DNA of 58,720 nt from JBBRWO01 sp964388455 (GCA_964388455.1 CAYMAN010000014.1:1-58720), one strand, 5' to 3'. Positions 24,278 to 32,954 are shown, counted from the stretch's first letter. Notes: a model not told the origin generated them from the letters alone. A program made the numbers and translations.

Positions 24278-24640
24278 TCACTTGTCGGCGAGCTCACCCA
24301 TACGGCGACACAATGCCGCGATCACGCCGTTGTCCGTGTACTGCTCAATCCATCCGTCGCAGAAGCGCTCCGCACGAGACATGAACGTCATCATCGCCCT
24401 GATCCGCGAAAGATCGGCCGATTCGATGAAGCTTCGGTCGGTCGCCGCGCACCTCAGCCAACGCCGAGCCGAGTCACGGTCGTAGTCGTAGTCGATAACG
24501 TTGTGGTCATATAGCGCCTGATTCCATGACCAGGCCCCGTCGAATCGTGTGGCGGGGTCTTCGAGGTAGGCTGAGAATGAGGCGACTGCCTGAAGATCTG
24601 TTCGAGTGGGCTGTGGTCGGGGTTGGGCCGTTGAGTTCAC
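24278..24640 (-). CDS. DUF6508-like protein
   Basis: A 120-aa, mainly helical acidic protein (FSAYLEDPATRFDGAWSWNQ; ARRWLRCAATDRSFIESADL). It resembles DUF6508 proteins, which often sit beside integrases or in defence islands of actinobacteria. GTG start overlaps the integrase stop (GTGA), so it is co-translated with the integrase. It might be an accessory recombination factor, but this is position-based only. Confidence 0.6.
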   Translation of the reverse strand: MNSTAQPRPQPTRTDLQAVASFSAYLEDPATRFDGAWSWNQALYDHNVIDYDYDRDSARRWLRCAATDRSFIESADLSRIRAMMTFMSRAERFCDGWIEQYTDNGVIAALCRRMGELADK

Positions 24641-25581
24641 CCCGCCAGCACCTCGTCCATCATCTCGTCGACCCGCAACGCCGCTTCCTCCTGCATCCCG
24701 GGTAACACGTGGCTGTAGACGTTGAGCGTGATCGCGGGCTCCGCGTGTCCCAGCCGCTGCGAGACGACGTTGACCGGGATACCATCGCGAAGCAGATTAC
24801 TTGCGTGCGTGTGCCGGAGGTCATGAAAACGTATGGAAAAGCCGTTCCTGTGGGCGAATACGTGGAACTCGACCGAGAGCTGGTCCGGGGGCCACGGCGT
24901 GCCGTCAGGGCGGCAGACGATCAGCCCGTCAGGCCCCGTGTCCAGCTCGGCCTTGCGTGCCCTCAGCGCGTCCACCGTTGCCTTTGCCAGTGAGATGTTC
25001 CGGCGACCGCGTGCGCTCTTCGGCTCCTTGAATTCGAGCCCGGTGCTGATCTGCTGAAGTGAGCGAGCGACTCGCAGAGTGCCGGCATCAAGGTCAACAT
25101 CGCACCAGCGCAACGCGAGGATCTCGCCTCGGCGCATTCCGGTAGTCGCTGCTATCAGTACCGGCAGGTAGAGCTTGTTGCCACGCAGTGCCGCCAGCAG
25201 CCGTGACAGGCCGTCACGATCGAGCGCGTTCATCTCGTTTCTCGGCACACGAGGGGAGTCCGCACCGTCGGCAGGGTTGCGGTGGATGAGCTCCCAACGC
25301 ACCGCCTGGTGAAGGGCCTTTCGGAGCATCCGGTGTACGTGCTGAACACTTAGCGGTGACAGTCCGCTGCCGTTCTGTTTGCCACAGCGAAGCAGCATTG
25401 AGTAGAACGACTGGATCTGGAGCGGCCGCAGGTCGCCGAGCTTCACGTCACCGATATGCGGTCCGATGTTGAGGTCGACGATGCGCTTGTAGGTCTCATA
25501 CGTCTTGTTGCCGACGTTGGACCTCGCGTAGTTCTCAAGCCACGTATTCAGGTACTCACTGAGCGTCAGTTCAGTAGTCAT
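24637..25581 (-). CDS. int: Phage-type tyrosine integrase
   Basis: A 314-aa site-specific recombinase: N-terminal SAM-like core-binding domain (TLSEYLNTWLENYARSNVGN onward) and a C-terminal catalytic domain with Arg150 (TTGMRRGEI), His253 and Arg256 (FHDLRHTHA), His279 (LGHAE) and Tyr289 (LNVYSHV), the full catalytic set. It is the best candidate for integrating the element into tRNA-Ser, although it lies 5.4 kb inside the left att site rather than beside it. Followed by a coupled DUF6508 gene. No excisionase gene was recognised, though the small Xre protein or others could serve. Confidence 0.95.
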   Translation of the reverse strand: MTTELTLSEYLNTWLENYARSNVGNKTYETYKRIVDLNIGPHIGDVKLGDLRPLQIQSFYSMLLRCGKQNGSGLSPLSVQHVHRMLRKALHQAVRWELIHRNPADGADSPRVPRNEMNALDRDGLSRLLAALRGNKLYLPVLIAATTGMRRGEILALRWCDVDLDAGTLRVARSLQQISTGLEFKEPKSARGRRNISLAKATVDALRARKAELDTGPDGLIVCRPDGTPWPPDQLSVEFHVFAHRNGFSIRFHDLRHTHASNLLRDGIPVNVVSQRLGHAEPAITLNVYSHVLPGMQEEAALRVDEMMDEVLAG

Positions 25582-25685
25582 CGGGATTCTCCTCGCGTAA
25601 GGGTCGTGCGCTGATCATTGGCGACGCGATTGGCAGGAATAAAGCGGTCCGGGTGAGAGTTTCACGCTGTCGGGCTCGGACACAA

Positions 25686-25722
25686 CGACGCCCCCGAACA
25701 GGTGTCTCTCGCGGGGGCGTCG
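25686..25722. terminator. Strong GC hairpin, terminator-like
   Basis: An 11-bp perfect stem (CGACGCCCCCG at 25686-25696, complement at 25712-25722) with a 15-nt loop lies between the integrase start and the end of the primase gene. On the minus strand it would follow the primase gene and is trailed by GTTGTGT, a weak U tract. It probably separates primase and integrase transcription. Confidence 0.5.
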
Positions 25723-25790
25723 GTGGGTGTCTGGCGGGCTGATTCGGTCATGTGGGATGCGTCGGCAACGTCAATCGCACGTGATTCCGC

Positions 25791-28211
25791 TTAACACAGA
25801 GAACTCGGCCTGTCGCGCTGCGCCCGCTTCTTGGCCCGCGTCTCTGACGCCACGCGATAGGAGGCATCGAGCATGCAAGGATCAATATGGACCCGGTCGA
25901 CCGAGCGGTCGTGCGTGATGATCACGAGGTTGCGGCGCTCACCTGTCGTCTCGCGATGGCGCTGCACGGACACGCCGACAGAATGAAAGAAGTCACCGAG
26001 GCGCGTCAGGCGGTCCGACAGGCCACGCGGCGTGTCGGGCCACCACTTGCCGGTGCGGTACTCGGCGGCGACGGTCGCGTTGAGCTCATGCAGCAGCTCA
26101 GTCATCGTCCCGGTGAAGTCGCCTGTCGGGTACACGAGCGCGAGCACTCCTGCAGCGATGGCGTCACCTTCGAGTGCAGTGTGGATGACCTCGGCCCGGT
26201 TCGCCTCGTAGGCGGCCAGAAACGTGCCCGCCGCAAACCGGAGCGCGGGTTCTGCGGCCGTCATCCACACCGCGAAGTCAGCCATACGAGGGTGCGAGTC
26301 GAGCTCGACGGATTCCGCGTCACGGAGCGCACGCGACAGCCCATCGAGCAGCGCACCGAAGATGCGAGGACGAGCGATCTCGAAAGCCGCATCGATATCG
26401 CGTTCGCGGCGGCGCTTCGAGGCGGCGATGTGCGGCAGCCGCAGGACGATCGAGCGCGAGGCCAGGTCTTCGCGCCTTGCGATATCCGAGATGCCGTTGA
26501 CGATTACGGGGCGCTTGGCGGAGAAGATCTTCTCGTCATCGTCAGTGAAGAGCTTGCGGGCTCCGAAGCCGGCGCCGGTCGCGAGCTGACAGAACACGTC
26601 TGACATCTGTGCCGACAGGCCAGACAGGTTGTCGAAGGCGAGTACCCGCGTGTACTGGGCCGACACCATGAGATCCCACTCCTTGGTGGGGACTGCCCGA
26701 TGAGACGGGACACCGGGGTCGACCAGGCTACGCACCACGCGGCTCGTTGTGGACTTCGCCGATCCCTGCTCACCCTGAAGCACGAGCAAAGGATAGGGCC
26801 CGGACGGGTGCATTGCGCCGATGAGCCACGAAACCAGCAACACGAAATCGGCGTCGGTGGCTACGTTCACGAAGTCCCTAAGCTCGAAGATATCTCCGCC
26901 TGCCACGGGGATGGGAAGTGCCTTGGTGTTTGCGGTACGGAAGAACGGCACCGGTGAATTGGACATAACGCGCCAACTATCAGGCGTCACCTCGACCACA
27001 CAGCGGGTCTCGTCACCCAAGTCGATGTAGATGCGCCCTGCGTGTTCGGCGAGCCGGGTGAAGACCTCGCGTTCGGGTCCTTCGATCTGTGCCTTTGCGA
27101 TGATCGTGGGCAAGGTCTCGGTCATGGCGTTCTTGCCCGGCGCCGTGCCCTCGTTCGTGTAGTACTCATAGAGCAGCCACTCACGGAACTCCGTGCCAGC
27201 CACTCGAAGCACCTCGCGGTGCCCGTCGCGCTCGATGGTGGCAAACGCCTCACCGCGGGGGGTATGGAAGAGATCGGCCTTCTCCGAGATCGCAAAGAGC
27301 TTGTCACGCTGGGCGGGGGGACGAGACGGCTGCCTGCGACCTTCGAGTGCCTTCTCGACAGTCATCTGACCGTAGGTAAGTTCGCCGTGCTGCTCATCCC
27401 ACTTGTCGCGCATGAGCGCTGAACCGCGAAACAGGCGGTCGATCTGGCCGGGGCTATCTGTCTTGGCGGCGATGAGCGAACAGAGCGCAAGGTCGGCTTC
27501 GGACTGAGAGCCGAAATCGCCGGCGTGTTCCCAGTCGCCATCAACGAAGAGCATCTCAAACTTGCGCTTGCCAGTCTTGGAGCGACGGAGGGAGGCGAGT
27601 ACGTCCTCGTCGTCCGCGATGAGCGGCGCAGGGGTGACGACCAGGGACATCTTGGACTTCGCTGGCTTCTTCTCGCCGAACACCGAGCGGTGCCACGCTT
27701 CAAGCTCGCTCTGGCGCGATTCAATGGTGGTTGGGGTGCCTGCGAGGTGGGTGCCAGGCATCGTGAAGAAGCGTCCGCGCCCGTAGACCTCGAAGTCGCC
27801 CTTCTTGTTGCCGCCGCCAGGCAGCTTGCCGAGCACAATGATATGAAGACCCTCGCCGGACGGACTGATCTCGGTATAGGAGTCGAGCAACGCAACTGCT
27901 GCGCATGCCTCTACTGAGAGCTCCCCGGTCTCGGGATCGCGCGCGTGATCGATATCGATTCCGCAAATATCGTCTTCGTCAGAGAAGACGAAGCCGAGGC
28001 CGGAGAGGAAGTCATTGGCCTCGTAGGCAGCGACCGCCTCTTCAAAGGTGCCCCAGGTGTCAGGGTCAGTCGAACTCGCATTGCGGCGGGGGTTTCCGGG
28101 CTGCTTGGGTACCTTGGTGGTCTTGCCGTTGCGGGTGACGAGCTGCCAACAGACCCAGCGCCCGATAGCCTTCAGCTCGTCGGGGATGTTGTGGAAGTTG
28201 TGGCTAAGCAT
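25791..28211 (-). CDS. PrimPol-like primase/polymerase fused to a helicase ATPase
   Basis: An 806-aa replication protein. Residues 10-200 resemble the archaeo-eukaryotic primase/PrimPol domain of phage NrS-1 polymerase type: RWVCWQLVTRNGKTTKVPKQ, catalytic Asp86/Asp88 in DICGIDIDHA, SPSGEGLHIIV and GRFFTMPG. A middle DUF927/DUF5906-like region leads to a helicase ATPase with Walker A LQGEQGSAKST (about 490) and RVLAFDNLSGL. Such proteins start and drive replication of integrative elements and satellites. ATG at 28211 overlaps the previous gene by 8 bases. Confidence 0.88.
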   Translation of the reverse strand: MLSHNFHNIPDELKAIGRWVCWQLVTRNGKTTKVPKQPGNPRRNASSTDPDTWGTFEEAVAAYEANDFLSGLGFVFSDEDDICGIDIDHARDPETGELSVEACAAVALLDSYTEISPSGEGLHIIVLGKLPGGGNKKGDFEVYGRGRFFTMPGTHLAGTPTTIESRQSELEAWHRSVFGEKKPAKSKMSLVVTPAPLIADDEDVLASLRRSKTGKRKFEMLFVDGDWEHAGDFGSQSEADLALCSLIAAKTDSPGQIDRLFRGSALMRDKWDEQHGELTYGQMTVEKALEGRRQPSRPPAQRDKLFAISEKADLFHTPRGEAFATIERDGHREVLRVAGTEFREWLLYEYYTNEGTAPGKNAMTETLPTIIAKAQIEGPEREVFTRLAEHAGRIYIDLGDETRCVVEVTPDSWRVMSNSPVPFFRTANTKALPIPVAGGDIFELRDFVNVATDADFVLLVSWLIGAMHPSGPYPLLVLQGEQGSAKSTTSRVVRSLVDPGVPSHRAVPTKEWDLMVSAQYTRVLAFDNLSGLSAQMSDVFCQLATGAGFGARKLFTDDDEKIFSAKRPVIVNGISDIARREDLASRSIVLRLPHIAASKRRRERDIDAAFEIARPRIFGALLDGLSRALRDAESVELDSHPRMADFAVWMTAAEPALRFAAGTFLAAYEANRAEVIHTALEGDAIAAGVLALVYPTGDFTGTMTELLHELNATVAAEYRTGKWWPDTPRGLSDRLTRLGDFFHSVGVSVQRHRETTGERRNLVIITHDRSVDRVHIDPCMLDASYRVASETRAKKRAQRDRPSSLC

Positions 28212-28584
28212 CAGTGCACCGGCCCCACGTCCGGCAGATGCAGATGCGCTCGGGAAGCGCCGGATCCGTGCAGAAGCCGGCTGCCACGTCGAAGTCCCCG
28301 GGCTCCTGGAGCAGATGCAAGCCAACGACCCGAGCGAAGGCGATCATATTGGCGGACAGCGGCTCTCCACTCGGCCAATGGCCGTTGTTGTCTCCGCCGA
28401 GAATCGGATCGAGGTGGTCGCAGACGACCGCCCGCTCCAGCTCCCCCGTCTCGCTGCACTCACTCACCAAGCGCCTGGCCTTCGTCGAGTATGCGGGGCA
28501 CTCGAACTCGAAGGTGAAGCGGTGCTTGTTCTGCTCGATCTCCTGCATGCCCCGCTCGTGGTCGTAATCCGTGTTGCTGCCCAT
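28204..28584 (-). CDS. Small protein upstream of the primase
   Basis: A 126-aa acidic protein with seven Cys (FECPAYS; VSECSE; VVCDH; GFC; RICICR; GRC), rich in His and Asp, not recognised. First gene of the primase operon: ATG at 28584 after GGAG, stop overlapping the primase start. Co-translation with a primase suggests a replication accessory or regulatory role, but no motif confirms it. Confidence 0.6.
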   Translation of the reverse strand: MGSNTDYDHERGMQEIEQNKHRFTFEFECPAYSTKARRLVSECSETGELERAVVCDHLDPILGGDNNGHWPSGEPLSANMIAFARVVGLHLLQEPGDFDVAAGFCTDPALPERICICRTWGRCTDA

Positions 28585-28686
28585 GGAGACTCCTCACTGT
28601 TAAAGGGACCGCCCTTGTGGCGAACCTGCGATGGAGGTAGTCTCGGGGCGAAACGGAGACAATAGAAATCCGATAGGAATTCAGTC

Positions 28687-29775
28687 ATGAAGAATCCCAG
28701 TCAGGAGCAGTTCGACCCCCTTCGGTTCGAAGGAGTCCGCCTCGAAGAGCGCGAGTCGTTTGAGTCGGTGGAGGGTTTCGGGCGGGCAGTGCTCTCAGAG
28801 CCTCGGTTCCATATTCTTGGACGTGTATCGCCGGCTCCTGTCGAGGTGGGTCTCCGCTGGGAGCTGCCTGCCGCGGAACGTTCAGTCCAGGCCAGCGCGT
28901 TGCACGTCGAGTTCGCCCTTTCCGAGCAATCAGAAGCGGGGTTCATCGAATTCGCTCGCCATTTCGGCCGGCTCGGGGTGGGAGAGACCTTATCGGCTCC
29001 TGTCGAGGTCGGCGAGGATCTGTACGCCGGCTGCGCTGAGCACTACGACATGTGGGTGGACTGTCAGCGGCTAATCAGGCTCGGGGTTGCTTTGAGCTGG
29101 TTTGACCCGACATGGCAGTCCGGCTCGACCGAGGAACAGTCTCGGCGGGCCCGGTCGGGTTCGATCACTTCAGATGAGAAGCAGGTACGGGCACGCCTGT
29201 GGTTGGACCTGGACGAAATGGTGACCTGGAAGGGGGCGCCGAAGGGTCTGGACAAGAAGACCCGATGGACGTCCGCGCAGGTCTCATGTTCCCGGTACCG
29301 GTTCGGCGGTGGGGATGGGACCTGGGTCTTCGAGGGCCGTGGTGGCGTAAGCGACGACACGAGCACGTATCGCGACGCGATGCTTGCTGCGCTCGCCAAC
29401 GAAGTCATTGGCGAGCATGCCCGGCTTGTGGCGAAACCGGACAAGCGACGATTCAGTTTCGAGGCCCAGAGCCTTTGGGCACTCATGTGGCTGCAGTGTC
29501 TCACTCAGGCATGGGCGCCCATCGACTACCGCTGGTGCCTGCACTGTGGCACCGTGTTCGCCGCACCCTACAAGCGCTCTGATCGGCTCTTCTGCTCGAT
29601 CGACTGTACCCGTGCAAATCATGCATGGCGTACGGAAGAGGCCATGAGGCTGGCACGAGAAGAGAGGTGGAGTGTCGTCGAGATAGTTGAGCGCATCTAT
29701 GATGCTCGTCAACTTGACTCGCAGAAGAAGCGCGTCAACGCCGAAGCGAGGGTGCAGAAGTGGATCTCAAGCTGA
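28687..29775 (+). CDS. Unknown protein with C-terminal zinc finger
   Basis: A 362-aa protein divergent from the primase operon. The N-terminal two thirds are unrecognised. Near the C-terminus is WCLHCGTVFAAPYKRSDRLF followed by CSIDCTRANHAWR: two CxxC/CxxxC pairs 17 residues apart, in the style of CGNR-type zinc fingers, then a helical tail with a repeated charged pattern. DNA binding is plausible. ATG at 28687 has AGGAA upstream. The intergenic region (28585-28686) holds divergent promoters; no clear operator was seen. Confidence 0.65.
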   Translation: MKNPSQEQFDPLRFEGVRLEERESFESVEGFGRAVLSEPRFHILGRVSPAPVEVGLRWELPAAERSVQASALHVEFALSEQSEAGFIEFARHFGRLGVGETLSAPVEVGEDLYAGCAEHYDMWVDCQRLIRLGVALSWFDPTWQSGSTEEQSRRARSGSITSDEKQVRARLWLDLDEMVTWKGAPKGLDKKTRWTSAQVSCSRYRFGGGDGTWVFEGRGGVSDDTSTYRDAMLAALANEVIGEHARLVAKPDKRRFSFEAQSLWALMWLQCLTQAWAPIDYRWCLHCGTVFAAPYKRSDRLFCSIDCTRANHAWRTEEAMRLAREERWSVVEIVERIYDARQLDSQKKRVNAEARVQKWISS

Positions 29776-30125
29776 AGGGGTTCAGGTTCTTCTGTATGGG
29801 CGCGTGAACCGTGCGAGCGCGACGTATCCAACGTATCCCACGTTCCCCGTAGTCGGCAGCCTGGGATACGTCGGATACGTCAGGCAGGCCTCGTTCCGCT
29901 GTGATGAACTCATCATGTGGATACGACTCCGATAGGATCGGTCACACTCGCCCGGCCCGACGCCCCCTGCAGGCGTCGTCCCAGACGCCCCCGCTGTCGG
30001 AGTCTTCGGGCGTGAATGAGTACCGGTCACACCACTTTCTTCGAGTAGTCCTCCAAGGGTTTGCTAATGCGTACCGAGTCCATCGAGATCCGGTACGTCT
30101 ACCCTGTACTACCCCAGGAGTCACC
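29776..30125. other. Palindrome-rich non-coding region, possible origin or recombination site
   Basis: No credible gene in 350 bases. Besides the long inverted repeat at 29821-29881 it has TGATGA-AC-TCATCA (29902-29915), GACGCC..GGCGTC near 29960, and several GTACCG/CGGTAC elements between 30015 and 30105. It lies between a zinc-finger protein gene and a tyrosine recombinase gene on an element with its own primase, so a replication origin or recombinase site is possible. The repeats are seen; the role is a guess. Confidence 0.45.
29821..29881. repeat. 20-bp inverted repeat built from ACGTATCC units
   Basis: Left arm 29821-29840, right arm 29862-29881, 19 of 20 positions complementary, 21-nt loop. 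Each arm is itself a tandem of two ACGTATCC units nine to ten bases apart, so four copies occur, two in each orientation. It lacks a U tract, so termination is a poor explanation. Iteron-like spacing of one helical turn suggests protein binding. Confidence 0.7.
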
Positions 30126-30692
30126 GTGACCCGCTCGAAGAAGTTGCCGAAGGTCCTGACCATCGAAGAGCAACGCGCCCTCGTTGCCCAACCCAACCCG
30201 CGCTACCTATCAGGTTTGCGAAACCGCTGCCTACTGCGCGTGATGCTTGAAGCCGGTCTACGGGCGGGGGAGGTCGTTGCACTGAAGCCCGAGCATCTCG
30301 AAATGCTGACCTGCCGGCTCGTGGTCCGTGAAGGTAAGGGAGCGAAGGACCGCACGCTGTGGATCTCAGATGACCTGCGCGACTTGATTGGGCTGTGGCT
30401 GGCGCGTCGTCCTGTGTCGCCGTGGCTGTTCCCGACGCGAGACGGTGGGCAGCTCGATACGCGCTACCTGCGGACGATGGTCAAGCACTACGCCGTGAAG
30501 GCGGGGGTGTCGGAGGCCGACCGGGTGAGCCCACACGCGCTGCGACACACCTTCGCGACGGAGCTGCTGCGCCAGACCAAGAACATCCGCCTCGTGCAGA
30601 AGGCGCTCGGACACTCTGACGTGAGCACGACGATGATCTACACGCATGTGTTCGACGAGGAGCTGGAAGAGGCGCTGAGGCGAGAAGGCTGA
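30126..30692 (+). CDS. Minimal tyrosine recombinase (catalytic domain only)
   Basis: A 188-aa Xer/integrase-type protein that lacks the N-terminal core-binding domain. Arg46 (LEAGLRAGEV), His137 and Arg140 (SPHALRHTF), His163 (LGHSD) and Tyr172 (MIYTHVF) are intact, so it may be active. GTG at 30126 follows AGGAG. Second recombinase on the element, 4.5 kb from the first and on the opposite strand. It could resolve multimers of a replicating form or belong to a separate nested insertion. Confidence 0.88.
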   Translation: MTRSKKLPKVLTIEEQRALVAQPNPRYLSGLRNRCLLRVMLEAGLRAGEVVALKPEHLEMLTCRLVVREGKGAKDRTLWISDDLRDLIGLWLARRPVSPWLFPTRDGGQLDTRYLRTMVKHYAVKAGVSEADRVSPHALRHTFATELLRQTKNIRLVQKALGHSDVSTTMIYTHVFDEELEEALRREG

Positions 30693-30776
30693 GCGTGGCT
30701 CCTCATGCGCAATGACCATGCTCCAGAACTGGCCAGAAACTGGAGAGGGGCAGGTGCCGGGTGAAGCGCCAAGCGG

Positions 30777-30809
30777 TGACCCCAGGCGAAAGCCGCTCGC
30801 CTGGGGTCA
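30777..30809. terminator. Bidirectional terminator hairpin
   Basis: A perfect 12-bp stem (TGACCCCAGGCG at 30777-30788, complement at 30798-30809) with a 9-nt loop sits between two convergent genes, the recombinase and the gene ending at 30816. There is little U tract, but position and stem strength favour a shared terminator. Confidence 0.6.
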
Positions 30810-30815
30810 TTCGCG

Positions 30816-31511
30816 CTAGCCGCTGTACGTGTAGGAAACCCTGATGATCGGGTCCAGCTTCAACGTCCACGCGATGGCCTGTCTGTCATGAAGCATGACC
30901 GCCTGGCCTTGGTACTCCGTAGTGAACTCACCCAAAACAGGTGACTTTCCCCCCATCGGTCTTGGAAGGATCACGGACAACCACATGCTCCCGCCGGCCG
31001 GATTGAGGGACAGCTGCGGGAATGGCGCAATGGTCTGGTAGGTGAATACGCCGTTGGCATCTTTCGGAATCTTCTCGTGCTCGACGAACTCAACGAAGAT
31101 GCGCTCATCAGGCCGGATGGTGACATAGGTCTTGTGTGACCTAGCCGCCCGGGACAGGACCTCGGCGAGTGAGTCGCGTACCTCGGCCTCCGGAACGCCC
31201 ATTGCGACCGCAGCCGTGACAGCTTGGGTGATGAACTGCTCCGTGGTAGCCGGATCGAAGACCTTCGGATCACCGAGCTCCCTGCGCTCGGTGCCAACGC
31301 GCACCGCGGGTGCCCGCGACTCGTCCGGGTCGGTCTCGATGAACGCGAGCGGCACGGATATCTCCTTGCCGGTCTTGTTGGTCAAGAGCAACTGATGCCT
31401 GATCTCGGCTTTGTCGTGATCTACGCCTGCGAACTGTGAAGTCGGCGCGATGTCACACAGCGATGATGCTGACTCTACTGTGATCGGACCCAAGAACACT
31501 ACTTTCTTCAT
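30816..31511 (-). CDS. Unknown soluble protein
   Basis: A 231-aa protein with no signal peptide or membrane helix. It reads MKKVVFLGPITVESASSLCD, then a beta-rich first half (RHQLLLTNKTGKEISVPLAF), a helical centre (EQFITQAVTAAVAMGVPEAE) and a beta-rich second half ending IIRVSYTYSG. Not recognised. ATG is preceded by GGAGG. A monocistronic accessory gene of the element. Confidence 0.7.
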   Translation of the reverse strand: MKKVVFLGPITVESASSLCDIAPTSQFAGVDHDKAEIRHQLLLTNKTGKEISVPLAFIETDPDESRAPAVRVGTERRELGDPKVFDPATTEQFITQAVTAAVAMGVPEAEVRDSLAEVLSRAARSHKTYVTIRPDERIFVEFVEHEKIPKDANGVFTYQTIAPFPQLSLNPAGGSMWLSVILPRPMGGKSPVLGEFTTEYQGQAVMLHDRQAIAWTLKLDPIIRVSYTYSG

Positions 31512-31698
31512 TTCAGAACCTCCGATTGAATGTGCGCATGTTGCGCGGTTTGACGATAGGGCTCAGTTTGGCCGGCGTGCTCCTTTCCGGCCCATCGTCG
31601 TGGAGATTCTCTGAAGGTGCGCGAAGCGGGGTACAAAAAGCCTCGTCTTGCTGTAGCATCCTCAGTTATCGTTCGGCTCCGCACGACGGGGGCCATCG

Positions 31699-31735
31699 AG
31701 GAGGGTCCTGTTGTCGCAGGGCCCTCCTTGCTTTT
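31699..31735 (+). terminator. Intrinsic terminator in a non-coding region
   Basis: GGAGGGTCCT (31700-31709) pairs with AGGGCCCTCC (31718-31727) with one G-U pair, followed by TTGCTTTT. It lies in the 465-base gap between divergent genes at 31511 and 31977 with no gene before it on this strand, so it may end an unseen small RNA or a leader. Confidence 0.6.
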
Positions 31736-31785
31736 GCGCTATATGTGGTAGGGAGATTCCCCCACCCCGCAACATACGGTACTAC

Positions 31786-31810
31786 TAGCACTCACCCGTG
31801 GCGAGTGCTA
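31786..31810. promoter_or_regulatory. CIRCE element (HrcA operator)
   Basis: TAGCACTC (31786-31793), nine bases, GAGTGCTA (31803-31810): a perfect match to the core of CIRCE, TTAGCACTC-N9-GAGTGCTAA, including the exact spacing. HrcA bound to CIRCE represses groESL and dnaK operons until heat shock. No chaperone gene follows; the next gene, 166 bases downstream, is a 5'-nucleotidase. It is inside the mobile element. Confidence 0.85.
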
Positions 31811-31976
31811 AATGGAAGTATCTGACGAACGGTGGTCAGGTTCCGATATGCGGTCGAACGTATGTTTGTGGAAGATCGGACTCCGTCGAAGGATACGAAC
31901 CCCGAAGCTCGAGATCTCTGGGCTACACTGTCGTGGAGTGCGCCGGGAATGCGTAACGAGGCAAAGGGGGCACGGA

Positions 31977-32954
31977 TTGGGCTACCCGATCGATACGAAA
32001 CTCGTGGTCGCGGTTTCGGCGACCGCACTCTTCGATCTCGCCCAAGAGCATCAACTCTTTCTGGACCGAGGCGTGGACCACTTCCGTGCCCATCAACGAG
32101 ATCATCGTACGGAGGTCCCTTTCGAGGGGGCCGCATTCCCCTTCATACAGCGTCTGCTTGGGCTGAACGATAGTTACAGTGACGAATCTCCTGTAGAGGT
32201 TGTGATTCTGTCGCGTCATCACGCCGACGCCGGGCTTCGGGTGATGGATGCGGTCAAGCATTACGGACTCGATATCACGCGGAGCTTCTTTCTCGCGGGA
32301 GGGGTGCCATATCCCTACATGCGCGCGGTGAATGCGGTGCTGTACCTAAGCACGAACCAAGACGAGGTGCGCCAAGCAGTCGAATCAGGCTATCCAGCCG
32401 GCTATGTCTTGCCGTGCAAGTCGATCCCACGCGACAAGGATCACCAGCTGCGAATCGCATTCGACTTCGACGGCGTTATCGCAGACGACGAGGCAGAGCG
32501 CATCTTCGTGGAGACCGGCGAGCTCGATCTGTTTCACCTCCATGAGCAGGAGAATCGAGAGAAGCCCTTGCACTCCGGGCCGCTGATGCCATTGCTGCAG
32601 CGGATCTCGGTTCTCCAGAAGCTAGAGCGCCAGAAGGCTCAGGACGACCCGACACACGTGCAGTTGCTACGAATCGCTGTCATCACGGCGCGGAATGCTC
32701 CCTCCCACGAACGGCTCGTATCGACGTTGGAGGCGATGGAGATAGACACCGACGAGCTGTTCCTGCTGGGCGGGATTGAAAAGAAGAACGTCCTAGACAT
32801 TCTGAAGCCGCATATCTTCTTCGACGACCAGATCGGGCACCTCGCGCCGTCGGCGGACAGCACGCCTTCGGTGCACATCCCGTTCGGCGTGAAGAACTAT
32901 CGTGAGTTCATCGCAGCCGAGGATACGGGGCCGTCGTTGCCAGAGCCCCTCTGA
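31977..32954 (+). CDS. Cytosolic 5'-nucleotidase (cN-I family)
   Basis: A 325-aa protein of the cN-I 5'-nucleotidase family (LGYPIDTKLVVAVSATALFD; GLDITRSFFLAGGVPYPYMR; VNAVLYLSTNQDEVRQAVES). The HAD-like motif IAFDFDGVIADDEAERIF supplies the nucleophile Asp and its partner, and FFDDQIGHL resembles the late acidic motif. These enzymes dephosphorylate nucleoside monophosphates. TTG at 31977 follows AAAGGGGG and matches the family's usual N-terminus; upstream in-frame ATG and GTG codons add atypical sequence. On a mobile element, nucleotide depletion as antiphage defence or host manipulation is conceivable but not shown. A CIRCE operator lies upstream. Confidence 0.85.
   Translation: MGYPIDTKLVVAVSATALFDLAQEHQLFLDRGVDHFRAHQRDHRTEVPFEGAAFPFIQRLLGLNDSYSDESPVEVVILSRHHADAGLRVMDAVKHYGLDITRSFFLAGGVPYPYMRAVNAVLYLSTNQDEVRQAVESGYPAGYVLPCKSIPRDKDHQLRIAFDFDGVIADDEAERIFVETGELDLFHLHEQENREKPLHSGPLMPLLQRISVLQKLERQKAQDDPTHVQLLRIAVITARNAPSHERLVSTLEAMEIDTDELFLLGGIEKKNVLDILKPHIFFDDQIGHLAPSADSTPSVHIPFGVKNYREFIAAEDTGPSLPEPL

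Noticed and set aside
31812..31976. N-terminal extension of the 5'-nucleotidase from ATG 31812
   Set aside because: No Shine-Dalgarno (the CIRCE arm is there instead) and 55 residues atypical of the family; TTG 31977 has AAAGGGGG.
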